A stretch of 64,000 nucleotides of DNA from Paulinella micropora (GCA_019918135.1 WBZZ01005889.1:22501-86500); one strand, 5' to 3'. Shown: positions 51,170-62,031, counted from the first letter of the stretch. The notes: generated by a model from the sequence alone, not told the origin. Numbers and translations: made by a program.

Positions 51170-51562
51170 ATGTCGGGCGAGGCTACTGTCGCGCCACGCG
51201 GCCCGAAGCCCGGCCGCAAACCGCCGTGCAGCCACCACCAGACGCACCACGTGCTGTGCAAGGGCAAGGTTCTTTACTTCCAGAACGACCCCTGGATTGC
51301 ACTGCGCACGGCCCGGGTGTGCCCCGTGCCCCTAACGACGAACAAGTGCGTAGAGGCCCTGCTGGGCTTGCTGAACTTTGAGTTCATCTTGTGGCTGCAA
51401 TCGTCCAAGGACGCACAGTCGCTGCCCAGGGCCTGCCTAGTGGACAGTGAACTGACCGTGCACTTCCTGACGGCCGCGCAGCTGAGGTTGATCCTAGCGC
51501 TGAAGCCCCCGCTCTTTGACCTAGATTGCCCGGCACGCCACGGCAAGGAACACAAGGAATAG
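51170..51562 (+). CDS. Hypothetical protein, 130 aa
   Basis: The ATG at 51170 (CCGGATGTCGG) is preferred, because the upstream part of the open frame is purine-rich low complexity. A Cys/His-rich start (PPCSHHQTHHVLCKGKVLYF) is followed by a helical part. Intact. No family recognised; the His/Cys cluster may bind a metal. Confidence 0.6.
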   Translation: MSGEATVAPRGPKPGRKPPCSHHQTHHVLCKGKVLYFQNDPWIALRTARVCPVPLTTNKCVEALLGLLNFEFILWLQSSKDAQSLPRACLVDSELTVHFLTAAQLRLILALKPPLFDLDCPARHGKEHKE

Positions 51563-51763
51563 GCAGCAAACTTTGTTTTTCTCTGGCACAGAAATTCCCC
51601 CGCCCTTCTGCCTCCCTTTTTTTAATGTCTCACCCTTCACTCGGTGTAGGTCTCTTTTTTCCGGGGGGCTGGGAAAAGGCTCATCTTTTCTAGCTTTGGT
51701 GTATCACCAAAAAAAACTTCCATCCCTCGTCACTCCACTCTCCGACGGCGCACCTTTTGTTTT

Positions 51764-51815
<52 letters not shown>

Positions 51816-52095
51816 ATTGTTTCTTGCTCGCAAAGCCAGCTAAGGCCGGATCAGAAGTCCTCACTTTCTCTCTCTCTCTCCCCGTTTTACTCCTCCCCTC
51901 CCCTCCTGTCTTTGCCTTCCCTCTCTTTCTCTCTCTCTCAAAAAAAGAGTTAAAAAGAAGAACAAGAACAAGGGGAAGAAACGGGAAGCTTGGCCTGCCT
52001 AGTTTTTTAAGCTAAGATAGAGACCCTTTTTTTGCTTGTCAAAGAAAAGCCCCTGCATTTTCCTGCCGCACGCTTCTTTTTTCTTTAGTACTGAA
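51563..52095. other. Spacer with TC arrays
   Basis: TC microsatellite at about 51,763-51,812 and a second TC patch near 51,870. No gene. It is the upstream region of the nicotinamidase gene. Confidence 0.65.
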
Positions 52096-54288
52096 ATGAT
52101 GAGCCACGCCAGGAAAAGCTGCGCGGCCTCGTTCCACTGCTTGCACGAGAGCTGCCTCGTGGTCGTGGACATGCAGACCAGCTTTTGCGAGTCCGGCGGA
52201 GAACTGACGTTAGTGACCCTAGAGCACAACCCGGCCGAGGTCGTCCAGGGCTGCTTCGGCAACATCAAGCGCCTGTTGTCGGAAGTGCCGTTCGGCCTGG
52301 TGGTCTGGACGCTCGACACGCACCCCCCCGGGCACGTGTCCTTTCTGGATTCGAAAGACACGCACGCCGGGCTCCCAGAAGCGCGGAAGATCGGCCGGGA
52401 CCAGCTCCAGTACAAGTACAAGGGCACTACCATCACGCAGCAGCTGTACCCGGCCCACTGCGTCCATGGCACGGACGGGCAGGAGATTACCCTAGATCTA
52501 CAGCAGTACGCGCCGCCCCGGGGCACGCCTTCCGGCGAGCTGGTGGTGCCACCCGACGGAGTCGCGGCCGAGGCGCAGACTTACTTCCGCAAGGGCTTTG
52601 ATACCGGCGTGGACGCCAACTCGGCCATCTTCGAGAACGACAACCAGACTGAGGTCAAGTGCCCGAACCGTGCCGGCACCCGCAGCTTCAGCCTGACCGA
52701 GATCCTGCGGGCGCGCCAGATTACGCACGTCTACGTGGTCGGCGTCGCGGCCGATATCTGTGTCAAGCGTACGTGCCTGGACCTGGCGCGCCAGGGCTTC
52801 CGTGTGTGTGCCGTGGAGGACGCCACGCTGCCGTTGGTCCGCGGGCAGACACCTAGCGCGTGGGCCCCTGCTCACACGATCAAGGTGCTGCCCACGAATA
52901 CTTTGCTCAGCCAATTCCGGTCCAGGAGCCATGCCCCGACGGTGCCTCGCCCGGCACTCAAGTCGGCGCGGCAGCTGCACAGCAACGCCAGTTTCAGGCT
53001 GGGCCTGGGAGCGTTGCCGCTGGTACAAGAAGGTGCGCTAGCCGCCAACAACGAGATCAAGGACGGCAGCCAGCGGCCGAAGTGGCTCTCTAAATACCTT
53101 AAGAACGGCAAGTACATGCCCGAGCTCGTGGGCAGCCCCGCGCGCCCCCGCAACTCGTGCTTCAACCGGGAGGCGCACCAGCCAGGCGAAACGCAACAGC
53201 GAGTGAAATTCGGCAGGGTGCTGCCCCAGGACGTGAGTGCCAGCCCGTACAGCAAGGCCTTTATCCCGGACCAACAAAGAATAGCCGCGCTGGCCGACGT
53301 GTGGAAGCCGTTCATGGGCTCCATGGGGCCCAACCTGGCGCTGTTCTGGCCCGAAAAGGGCGCAGGTCTGAGGTACGGCGAGAACAGGGTCAACGTCTTC
53401 GGCGAACGTTTGGCACACGTCGGGGGCGAGAACTGCGGCTGCCCCCGTTGCCTGCTGCGGGAGACCCTTGCTTTCCGTAACGACCACGCTCTGGCGCTGC
53501 TGGATCTGCTGAGGCAGTCGCTGCGGAACGCGCTCGAGTTGTCCGCGGGTCGTAGCGCAGAAGCCGGCCTGTTTGTTTCTTACAACATGCCAGAAACACC
53601 GGCCAGGCCCTCCGACACCCAGGAGGCGAACTCCGCGGTCACGCTGCTGCTGGCCATTCTGTACGACCAGACCCTCAGGTCTGGCCAGGGTGGTAAGAAC
53701 CAGGCCGAAGTCCTGTACAACGCGACGGGGTGGGGTTGGCGCACGTACTTCCAGACGTTCGTGGACTCCGCGCAGGACCGGGCGGCACCGAACTTTTCGG
53801 TCTGCTCGCCGCACTTCCAGTGCCTGTTCTACCCGCAGCACCAGGACCGACAAAAGACCATCGAGGCGTTGTCGCACTTCCTCGGTGATGACGCTTATCT
53901 CGACGAGGTCTGGCAAGCACAAAAGTTAGGCGACTACCCGCTGCTTAAGATGCAACTGACGGCTGTCTGTCTTTCCAACGTGGCCCGGGCCGAGTACTTG
54001 TTGTCACAGTACGTACACCTAATCACAGAGGTGCTGCAGCCACAGCTGGCGCCCGACGCCCACGCCTGCTGCAGAGCAACCACGCCAAGAACAACCTGGG
54101 CCGAAAAGAAGAAGAAGAGTTTGGCCGGACCGGAGAAAGAGCACTTAGCAGCAGGCAGGAGTTCAGTATCAGCGTGTGCGTGCATTGCCAGGGTTGCCAG
54201 GAATGAGCTTCTCGTGGCCAAAAAAAACGTGTTTACTGGTTTTTCGCTACAGTTCTTCTTCTTCGTCCTCGTCTACAAAAACGACTAG
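52096..54288 (+). CDS. Nicotinamidase (isochorismatase family) fused to a long unknown domain
   Basis: Of the two ATGs, 52096 is used; the longer frame starts with TTG. Residues 20-260 show a complete nicotinamidase site: Asp25 (VVVDMQ), metal ligands Asp74-x-His76-x3-His80 (DTHPPGH), PAHCVHGTDG around 119-128, Lys166 (RKGF) and catalytic Cys222 (VGVAADICVK). The enzyme converts nicotinamide to nicotinate in NAD+ salvage and is normally about 200-250 residues. Here roughly 470 further residues follow, with GENCGCPRCLLRE and a helical region, resembling nothing I know. Near 54,050 the sensible sequence seems to pass to another frame ending near 54,205, so the very C-terminus may be misplaced. 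Otherwise intact. Confidence 0.8.
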   Translation: MMSHARKSCAASFHCLHESCLVVVDMQTSFCESGGELTLVTLEHNPAEVVQGCFGNIKRLLSEVPFGLVVWTLDTHPPGHVSFLDSKDTHAGLPEARKIGRDQLQYKYKGTTITQQLYPAHCVHGTDGQEITLDLQQYAPPRGTPSGELVVPPDGVAAEAQTYFRKGFDTGVDANSAIFENDNQTEVKCPNRAGTRSFSLTEILRARQITHVYVVGVAADICVKRTCLDLARQGFRVCAVEDATLPLVRGQTPSAWAPAHTIKVLPTNTLLSQFRSRSHAPTVPRPALKSARQLHSNASFRLGLGALPLVQEGALAANNEIKDGSQRPKWLSKYLKNGKYMPELVGSPARPRNSCFNREAHQPGETQQRVKFGRVLPQDVSASPYSKAFIPDQQRIAALADVWKPFMGSMGPNLALFWPEKGAGLRYGENRVNVFGERLAHVGGENCGCPRCLLRETLAFRNDHALALLDLLRQSLRNALELSAGRSAEAGLFVSYNMPETPARPSDTQEANSAVTLLLAILYDQTLRSGQGGKNQAEVLYNATGWGWRTYFQTFVDSAQDRAAPNFSVCSPHFQCLFYPQHQDRQKTIEALSHFLGDDAYLDEVWQAQKLGDYPLLKMQLTAVCLSNVARAEYLLSQYVHLITEVLQPQLAPDAHACCRATTPRTTWAEKKKKSLAGPEKEHLAAGRSSVSACACIARVARNELLVAKKNVFTGFSLQFFFFVLVYKND

Positions 54289-55790
54289 GCCGGGGCGCAG
54301 CAGCCTGAACCGGGCGACGGCTTCGCCGGTGATTCTGGGGCAAGCGCAAAGGTTGAGTTGTTGTAGCCGGCCGAGGCGGGCCACGTGTTCGAATAAATTA
54401 TCATCCAGCAAATCACAACAATCTAACGCCAGTCGTTCGAGCTGTGCTAATTGACGTAAATCAGCTAACCCGGCAGAAGTAAGATTGGTCCAGCCCAGAT
54501 TCAAGACCCGCAGATGTTTTAGGTGCTGCAGGCGTCTGACCGCAGCAGCGGTGAGTTGGTGGCAGCCGTACAGGTCCAGCGTTTGCAGTTCGGCGGGCAG
54601 ATCCGCGAGGTACTTTTCCTCTACGTTAGGACAGAATTCCAGTTCGAGGTACTGCAAATTGCGCAGGGCCGACAATAGCTGAACCCCGTGCCCGTGAGGC
54701 CCGTGCACGAGCTCAGGTACAGCTTTTCTAGCTGCACTAATGAGCGCAAATGCCGGAGCCCCCGGTCGGACACCAACTCGTTTCTGCTCAGGTCTAGGAT
54801 CCGCAGGTTGGTCAGGGTGGACAGCGGGGTTAGCGAGCGGTCGTCGAGCGGGCAACGAGTGAGTTTCAGCTTTTGTAGTCGACCAAGGCTCTCCACAAAC
54901 CAGAGGTTAGTTAGTTGGGTGAGAGAGCTAAGGTCTAGATAGATTAGATTAGTCAAGCCGGACAAGTTGGCCAGGCCCGTGGCCGTAAGCAGCTCGCACT
55001 GCGAAAGTTGCAGCCGGGTTAGCTCCGTGAAATTAACTAACGCGGCCAGCGCGTCGTCCGTGACACTACGACATTTGCTCAGGTCCAGGCTCTGCAAGTT
55101 GGTAAGAGATGCTAACCAGCCGAGATCCCTGAGCGTATGGCAGTCACGAAGGCTGAGCTGCCGCAGGCACGCGCCGGCCGACGCAATTACGGAGGGCCGG
55201 CTGAGGAACGGGTTGTAATTAAGCAGCAACAACGTGCGCGGACGGGCCTGGATAAGGTAAGCGGCTATGGCTTCGGGGCTGACTTTCTTGCAGCCGTGAA
55301 GATTCAGCCAATGATCGCACCAGGCCCCCCTAACCAGCGAGCCGGCGCTAGCTAGACCGTCCTCCTTGTTTTCTAGTATCGCTGCCCTGGAGCCCAGCCG
55401 CTGCAAACCTTTGACCCTGGCCGCCGCGGCCAAATCCTGGTCCTCCAGGTTGTCAGGGATTATCAGGCGTTGCACGCCAAGGCCAGAACTGCGCAGCTGC
55501 GCTAGCACCGCCAGTCTGTCTGCGACCAGTGGCTTTTCCAGGGTAACGTTAGTGATTTCGCTCCAGTCAGCCCAGCATACGTCTGGGATCGGAGGACTGT
55601 CCGCGCGAATCCTCAGGTGCGGCCAGCGGCGGGGCCGCGGCATGTCCCGCGTTGTCGTGCACAGTGGCAGCCACACCGCGTACAGCCAGTCGGGACTGTC
55701 CGAAACCAGAGAGAAGACTATGCCCCAAACGTCGGCGGGCAGTTCCAAGAAGTCAAGCGCGCGGGCCGACAGTTTCCGGCGCTTAAGCAT
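54247..55790 (-). CDS. F-box/LRR protein, one frame break
   Basis: ATG 55790 (MLKRRKLS). Residues about 11-45 form an F-box (ALDFLELPADVWGIVFSLV). From about 55,260 onward at least 12 leucine-rich repeats of the roughly 24-residue type follow (LTNLQSLDLSKCRSVTDDAL, LTNLRILDLSRNELVSD and similar), as in FBXL proteins, where the LRR binds substrate and the F-box binds SKP1. The frame breaks at the C4 run 54684-54687 (plus strand) between two repeats; the second part ends with an acidic tail at 54247. A second, similar gene runs off the window at 63235-64000. Confidence 0.75.
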
Positions 55791-55999
55791 GGCTAAACGC
55801 ACTCCTTCTTTTTTTTTGTTTGGGTCTCGTTTTAATAATAATACACATTTTTTTTACTAGTGACAAAATTACTCCGGACATTCTTTCGTGTCTCTTCTCT
55901 CCCCTGCCAAATTGCAGACAAAAAAAACTAAAAACAAAAAAAAAAGGATTTCACTCCTCTCCCATTAGCCACTTTCTTTTTTTTGGGGGGGGGGGGGGT
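55791..55999. other. Spacer, no gene
   Basis: T and A homopolymers plus G14 near 55,985. No gene. Confidence 0.6.
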
Positions 56000-56662
56000 C
56001 TATTGGCAGGTGGTCAGTTCGGGGATCGCCGAGAGCCAGATTTCCTTTTGCCACCACCACCAGCCGCCGGGCAGCGCCTGTGCGCGGTCTACGGGCTTAA
56101 GCAGGGCCTCTACTAGTATCTGCCGCGGCGCGCGCACTTGCTCTCGCAACTTGTCGCGCAGGTAGTCCTTTTGCGGCAGGGCCAGCTCGCGCTCGGACCA
56201 GTACGTGCACGCCACGCCGTCTTGGCCGGGGCGGCACGCCGCGTACAGGACGCCACCCTCCGCCTCGGCTGGCGCCAGCCGCTGCAACCACCGCGCCAGC
56301 CGCGGCCGCGCGACCCGCGCCACAAACAGTTTGGCCAGAGCTCGCTCGGGTTCCTGTCCACAAACGACACGATGCTCGCCCTTGTCCGCGTCGCGGCACT
56401 GGCGGCTGCAGTACACCGCGTCGTCGCAGCGCCGGCAGTGGCGGCCGCCGCCGTCAGTTGCAGGCCACCACTCGTCGCAGCCGTCGCGCCAGCACAGCAG
56501 CAACAAGACCTCGGCCGCTGCTGCTGGCGTGTCTTCTGCTGCTGGGAGTGGCCGCCGGCCGATCACGACACGCCTCTTCTTCTTTTTTGGTCGAGTTGTT
56601 GGTGGTGGCTGTCGCGCCGCCGCTGCTGCCCGGTCGCCCCTTCGTCTTCTCTTGCGTCCCAT
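56000..56662 (-). CDS. MYND-finger protein, 220 aa
   Basis: ATG 56662 begins a basic Arg/Lys head. Residues about 58-105 carry a MYND-type zinc finger: a first Cys pair (CWRDGC), CRRCDDAVYCSRQC and a final EHRVVC, as in proteins that bind transcription or chromatin partners. The rest is Arg/Ala/Leu-rich, with a WWWWQKEIW stretch near the C-terminus. Intact. A nuclear interaction role is likely from the domain, but no partner is identified. Confidence 0.8.
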   Translation of the reverse strand: MGRKRRRRGDRAAAAARQPPPTTRPKKKKRRVVIGRRPLPAAEDTPAAAAEVLLLLCWRDGCDEWWPATDGGGRHCRRCDDAVYCSRQCRDADKGEHRVVCGQEPERALAKLFVARVARPRLARWLQRLAPAEAEGGVLYAACRPGQDGVACTYWSERELALPQKDYLRDKLREQVRAPRQILVEALLKPVDRAQALPGGWWWWQKEIWLSAIPELTTCQ

Positions 56663-57233
56663 TTGGTGGGCAGGTCAAAGCTGCCCCCCCAAAAACAAAA
56701 AACAAACCGAACCAAAAAAAAAAAAAAAAAAGAATTCAATTAACCGCCCAAGCGGACGAAAAAAAAAGAACAGGCTTGTGACAAGCGCCGAACCAACACA
56801 CAGAAGAAGGTGAGAGAATTTTGGACCGTGGTTGTTAGAGCAGCCGCCAGCTTACTTTCTGTTTTTTTTTCTGGTCCCCTCCCAAAGGAAGAGCGACGAA
56901 CCGGAGATCATTGGGGCGGGGGGGGGGGGGCCGACAGTCGCGGGCCCCCCTCTCTCCGATGGGCGGGTCGCGGGGGGGGGGGGGGGGGGGGGGCCTAAAA
57001 ACGTTTTTTTAGGCCCCGCCCGCGTTCGTCGCACCCAAAAAAAAAGGGGGGCCAATGCCAGAGCCAAGGAGTGAAGAATAAGCAAGACAAGGGTCGGCGC
57101 TGTTTTTTTTCTTGCCCGACTGATCCACGAGCTTACGCGCTCCGGACATAAGGCTCGAACAAATGAGCGAACGCCGACGGTTAGGATAAAAAAGCGCGCC
57201 CGACACAGTTTTTATATATTGTTTTCTTCTACC
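56663..57233. other. Spacer with paired G and C runs
   Basis: A18 near 56,715 and G13 at about 56,918-56,930, followed by CGCGGGCCCCCCTCTCTCCG and a second G run. It resembles the elements at 61,105-61,190 and 63,038-63,135 in part. No gene supported. Confidence 0.5.
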
Positions 57234-58893
57234 TTATTTTTTTGGCCGGGTGGAGGGGATCACGGCACGAAATGGCCAGCGCGAGGAGGCTTGGGGGCGC
57301 GTAAGTGTTTTGTCTGTTTGCAGAGCCAGTATTTCTGCCTTGGACATACCAGTCTCGTTCGTAGGCTGGAGTTGCTTGCCTGGCGGAGGGCCCGCCGGGG
57401 GTCCGCGGCGGGCAGGGGCGTTTCCCGCGAAGGTGCTGCCTGGCTTTAACTTCTGCTGCACCTCTTGTCCAGTTGGCTCTATTTTTGCCTGTGTGTTAGT
57501 CTTTTTCGAGAGAGGGGGAAGGGGTTGTCTTCCTGGCGGGGGGCCGGGCGGGGGTCCGTTGCTGCTTTTTTTAGCTCTTTTCGCTAACTCTCGTCGGAAC
57601 TGCTCTCTCTGTCCATCAACCAGGCCGGCCAAGGCAACTAAATTACCGCCCTGTGTGCTCTCTGGCCTGTTGCTACTTTTTGTCGTAGATGTCTTGTTTA
57701 GGTCCGCCACTGGCGAACGAGAGGTGGGGGGCGGCGAAAAGGAGCTTGACGGGAGCTTGGGCCCCGCCACCGGCGAACGAGAGGTGGGGGGCGGCGAAAA
57801 GGAGCTTGGCAGGGATTTCGGGTCCATGCGAGAATAAGCAGGGGTTTTGACATTTATTGGCCTAACCAGTGACGACCAACCTCGAGAGATGGGCGTCTTT
57901 GCGTTCTGACTGTGGGTGTTACCTGCTGGGGGAAGGTGCACATACACTCTCTGTAAAGGAGTCCCGGACGACGTAGGCGGACGGGTCTGCCCCACCAGTG
58001 CCGCTGCTGCACCTTGCCCCAGATCTACAGGTACAGAGCGTGCGGGCGCACTAGACCTTGGTGGCACAGGAGAAGTTTTCTGCTGGGCCGGCGACCGCGA
58101 GGCGCCCTGCCGCAGATACCACACAATGACGTAGGCTATTACCTTGGCCTTGAGGTCTCCCGCCAGCTTTGTGGCGTCCCGGTGATCTTTTTTTTGGAGC
58201 TGCACGAGCAATTCAGCCCAGAAGGCGGGCCAGCAGAGAAAAGCACCCAGCAGGGAATACGTGTCCTCTAGGTTAGGGGTCGTCGTAAACAAACGGCTCA
58301 GGTTTTTTAGGCGCCGTGGCGCTGTTCTATCTTGGTGATAAAACTTGGAACAGGCTGTCGAGAGTAGCGTGAAATATTTGCGAATTCAATTCAGCTGACA
58401 CAACATCTGCAAGAGACCTGTCCTTGTAATTTTTCACCAGCGTTGCTACTTGGTGCGGCACAAGCTTGACAGACTTGCCAAGCGAGTGCTGGGAGACAAA
58501 GCGCAACTCTGGCCACGGCCTCAAAGCACTCTGACGCCACAAGGCCCAGTCCCAGCCGAACAGAATCCCTTTGGACACGGCCAACGCGGTTGTTTGTATG
58601 GTCGAGATGTCGACGTTAGACAACGCTATCTCGGTGCCCAGGTAAAGCTCGTCCCAACAGGCAAAGCTGGCATAGAGCCTGGCTACTGGCGAGGTAGATA
58701 AGGTAGCGGCAGGTATAGAATCAACAGGGAGCAGTAGTTCAAATTCAAGTAAGGCGTTCGCTTGTTGGCCTAGTAACCTGCACTTGGGTAACAAAACCCG
58801 GTCGATAAAGATGTTTGTTCGTGTTGCTGACAAGCCCTCAAACGTTTTTTCGTACTCTAGCAAGGCATCATCGCGATCTGAAGCTCGGTACAT
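57234..58893 (-). pseudogene. Hypothetical protein, two frames with stop and frame break
   Basis: The first frame starts at ATG 58893 (MYRASDRDDALLEYEKTF) and ends at a TAG (58329-58327). The same frame continues for a short distance with sensible sequence. Then, near the G4 run 58276-58279, a second frame takes over (LEDTYSLLGAFLCWPAFW) to the stop at 57234. The second frame has no ATG of its own. It becomes Pro/Ser-rich with a direct repeat (SSFSPPPTSRSPVA twice) and PPPGPPPG motifs. I infer one decayed gene, though two genes cannot be excluded. No family recognised. Confidence 0.55.
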
Positions 58894-59138
58894 TTGTTGC
58901 CGGCTAGCCAATGTACAAGTTAGGAGGAGGGGTTTAATTGTTTTGTTCCTTGAAAAAGTGACTCACTGTTTGTCAACAGCAACAAAAAAAAGAGAAGAGG
59001 GGAAGGGAGAGAGAGAGAGCCGGCAGTGGCATAGACTGTATCTTTTTTTTTACTTTTTTTTGCAGGATCAAGTTCCCTCTCTTAGAAATATTAAGTTATC
59101 AAGTGCGTTATTTCACCAGAAACTAAGACAAGCTCATA
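58894..59138. other. Spacer, no gene
   Basis: T11-type run and GAGAGAG near 59,010. No gene. Confidence 0.55.
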
Positions 59139-60608
59139 TCAGAACTCGCCAACGTTGTCCAAACCCAGGTATTTCGCGGGGATGCCGCGGCTTTCGAAGA
59201 ATTCTCGTGCATCCGCGTGCCCCTCGCGCATGGCCTTGAGCTGCTCCGAGCGCAGCCGAAATTCTTTCGTCTCGGGGCACACTAACCCGTGCGGCTCGTA
59301 CAGGGTGTACAAGTACAGGTCGGGCCCGACAATCTCTTCGCCCAACGTGGTTTCCAGTTCCAGGTCAGCCTCCAGTTCCTCCGCGTGGCCCCAGGCGTTC
59401 TTGGCCACGAGGTACAGAAACAAATGCGCCAAAGGCAGGTTCGTGCTGTTGAGGTTGGGCCGCGGAAGGCGCTTGCACACAATCCGCGAAATCTCGCTGT
59501 ACACGGTCGACCCATGCACACGAGTAAATCGTGCTAGCGCCTTGGGCTCGGGCCGCATAACTTGCTCGACTCCGTGGCGCAGCGCCGCCAGTGCCTCCTC
59601 GTTGGCATTCTGCACTGCCTCCTCCGAACAGTCGTCGTCCAGCAGGTCCTCGTACGTTTGCTTGGCGTGAGCAGTCAGTGCGCGAGCCAGGCGTTCACAG
59701 AAGACCCGGGCCTGTGACTCGAGTAAGCGAGACCAGTGAGGGTCGCCTTTGCAAGTCGACCCGGCGGGATACTGTGCCGGTTCTTCTTCTGCTTCTTCTT
59801 CGTGGTCGCTTTTTGCGGGCACTGCGTGCAACAAGAGCTTGCGTCGTTTGGAGGCCTGTTCTCGCACCAGGCTAGTGATTGTCATTTGTTGCTGCAAGGC
59901 CAAGCGAGCCGTCACCAGTCCCTCGGCCTGTTCTGAAATTCTAGCAGCTTGCTCTGCAACCCGAGCTGCATGTTCTTGTATGAGCTTGTTTTGCATGCCG
60001 AGCATCTCTCGAAGTTGGGTAATACAGATATCCTTGATCGCCGAGTCGCCGAAGCCAGCCAGCCCAGCGCGCAAAGAGTCGCGAATCGCAGGTTCCAGTT
60101 CTTGCCTGCGCACAGGCAGTGCTTTCTCGAGCGCTTCGTCGCCAGTCGAGGCCCGCGTAGCTAGGTTCGCCATCTCCGCCCGCAGCTTCTTGCAGCGCGG
60201 GTGCTCGAGCTGACTAAAAATGGTCAGCAGGCCTTTAAAGTTTGTACATGGCACCGCCCGTCGCTCGCCCTCGTTCACCTCTCTCACTGGTGCAACCATA
60301 TCTCCGTCGGCCCGCGTCTTTCTGTATGGAAAGGCAAAATACTTCACGGGAAGTTGTGGCTCACCTCCCTGGTGCCGCTCAGAGCCACTTTTATTTTTAG
60401 CAATATTCGATTGTCCAAACTTTGGTGCCACCTGGGACCACTTCATTCTGGCGCAATTTTCAGAACATTCAGTAAAAATGGCAATCGCGTCGGAAATGCA
60501 CAAGAATCCATCCGGGCCGCGCCTGATGCTTGCGAAATCGTCTAGTGAAAGTGCCATGAGCATCTTGTTTTCGTCAAAGAGAGAGAGAGAAAGAGATCGA
60601 GAGAGATC

Positions 60609-60664
<56 letters not shown>

Positions 60665-60861
60665 GAGAGAGATCGAGAGAGATCGAGAGAGAGAGAGAGA
60701 GAGAGGGAGAGATCGAGAGATCGAGAGAGAGAGAGAGAGAGATCGTCAAAAACGTGCATTGGATCTCCACTATCACCTGAGACGACTGTTGCCGCGGCGT
60801 CGGTGGCGACCGTCGTCGTCACAGGTGCGGTGATGATAGTTTTTTCTTCTTTGCCGCTCAT
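59139..60861 (-). pseudogene. Bro-N-like protein 2, interrupted by TC microsatellite
   Basis: ATG 60861 starts a Thr/Ala/Val-rich N-terminus homologous to that of the gene at 24677. Before the Bro-N part, about 175 bases of GA/TC microsatellite with TCGA interruptions (60,573-60,744) intervene and read as Leu-Ser repeats. The frame before and after differs by one base, so the array breaks or resets the frame. Beyond it the protein is intact (FASIRRGPDGFLCISDAI, FTECSENCARMKW, FKGLLTIFSQLEHPRCKKLR, C-terminal EPHGLV) to TGA at 59139. The array could also be a short intron, but I see no clear splice sites. Paralogue of 24677-26262. Confidence 0.65.
60573..60744. repeat. GA/TC microsatellite within the Bro-N-like gene
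   Basis: GAGAGA with GATCGAGAGA interruptions. On the minus strand it reads TC, giving Leu-Ser in either of two frames, so unit changes would alter the reading frame of the gene that contains it. Confidence 0.85.
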
Positions 60862-61229
60862 TGTCGTTTAGGATTCTGGATTTTGTGCTTATCTTGTCAG
60901 CTGACGATTTTATTAAAAAAAATCTGCCAACTTTTTTTTGACCTTTCCCTCCCTCCCGTTCTTTAGTCAGACGTTGATACTTAAAATTTCTCTTTCCCCC
61001 CTCACCCTGTCGTCTAATCCCTTAGCGGGCGCCGGGAGGGGGGGGGGGGGAGTGGAGGCGGGGGGGGGGGGGGGGCGGGGGGGGGGGCGGGGGGGGGGGG
61101 GGGCGGGGACCTTCCAAAGAAAAATAATGGGGGGGGGGCGTCAGAGAGCAATCGCGGCCCCCCCCCTCTCTGATTGAATTGTATCCCTCTCCCCCCCCCC
61201 CACCTCCCCATCCCCCCCTCTTTTCGATA
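60862..61229. other. Divergent spacer with multiple G runs
   Basis: Seven or more G blocks at 61,039-61,106, and the element described at 61,105-61,190. No gene. Confidence 0.65.
61105..61190. promoter_or_regulatory. Conserved G-run/C-run element, copy 1
   Basis: GGGGACCTTCC, then AATGGGGGGGG, CGTC, ATCGCGGCCCCCCC, CTCTCTGATTGAATTGT. The order and much of the sequence recur at 63,038-63,135. G and C blocks can pair into a hairpin. It ends about 40 bases before the start codon of the F-box-like gene at 61230, so a promoter or 5' transcript role is possible. Confidence 0.5.
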
Positions 61230-61794
61230 ATGGCTAGCGCAAGGCGCAAACAGTTCTCTCTTGATGAACGTTCCCAAAGCCTGCAGGCAATCCATTTGTC
61301 TTTTTTTTACCTTAGTGCCTGATGACATACTAAAGGACGTAATCACAGAATTTCTAGGTGGCACAGACCTCGCGAAGCTTGCGGAGGAGTCAAGGGACCT
61401 CAGGATTGGGGGCGGCGAGGAAGCCAGGAAGAAGCAATTTGCGAACCAGGCTTTCAGGCTTAGCCAGAGCTACAAACACCTTGATTGCTGGGAAAAGCCC
61501 GTCGAGGAATTCAACAAGGCTTTTAAGCAGCGTTTTCCTAGCCTGCCGGGGCTGTGTGCATACCTCCAAGTAGCGGCAACAGAAGACCTGGGATGCGGGG
61601 TGGCTTTGTACCTCAAGCGCGATGACATGGCAAGGATACTGGAATTTGCATTCCAAGACTTTAGCGACGTGGGTCTGCTCGACAATGACAAGCTGCCAAG
61701 CTTGATCCGGGAGTGCATCAAGAAATTTAGTAGCCATGACATGTTTCTCAAGGTGTGTACAAGGTTGATAAGAATCAAGACAAAACCTTGGTAA
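61230..61794 (+). CDS. Possible F-box-like protein, about 187 aa, one frame break
   Basis: ATG 61230 (MASARRKQFSLDER) resembles the start of the 62766 gene (MASA). The frame changes at the T8 run 61301-61308; the main frame continues with VPDDILKDVITEFLGGTDL, which fits an F-box-like helix pattern, and then a helical domain (KLPSLIRECIKKFSSHDM). It ends at 61794. The F-box is weak and other readings are possible. Head-to-head arrangement with the Bro-N-like gene. Confidence 0.5.
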
Positions 61795-62031
61795 GACAAA
61801 AGAGGGTCCGGCGCGAAACATCGTTCGAGGCATGTGTTAATAATGTGGCGGCGGTGGTCCCCCTTCCCTCTCTTTCTCTTAGTTCGCGGTGCCGGGCCGT
61901 CGAGCTTGAATTCAGTGTATTCTTTTTTCCCTACTTTCTTGGCGCACCCTCCCTTCCCCCCCCCTTCCTCTTTAATGACGATCAGTACACAATCGCTGGC
62001 TCGCCGCGGTCTATTCCAACTCTTCGCAGTC
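61795..62031. other. Spacer between convergent genes
   Basis: C8-C10 runs; no gene. The plus-strand frames here lie antisense to the next gene. Confidence 0.55.

Noticed and set aside
53038..53922. 294-codon minus-strand frame
   Set aside because: Antisense shadow of the nicotinamidase fusion gene; Arg/Gln-rich with no conserved pattern.
13966..61794. Programmed ribosomal frameshifting as a general explanation for the frame breaks
   Set aside because: The break sites share no common slippery motif and occur at A, C, G and T runs in both directions, which fits decay or base-call error better.
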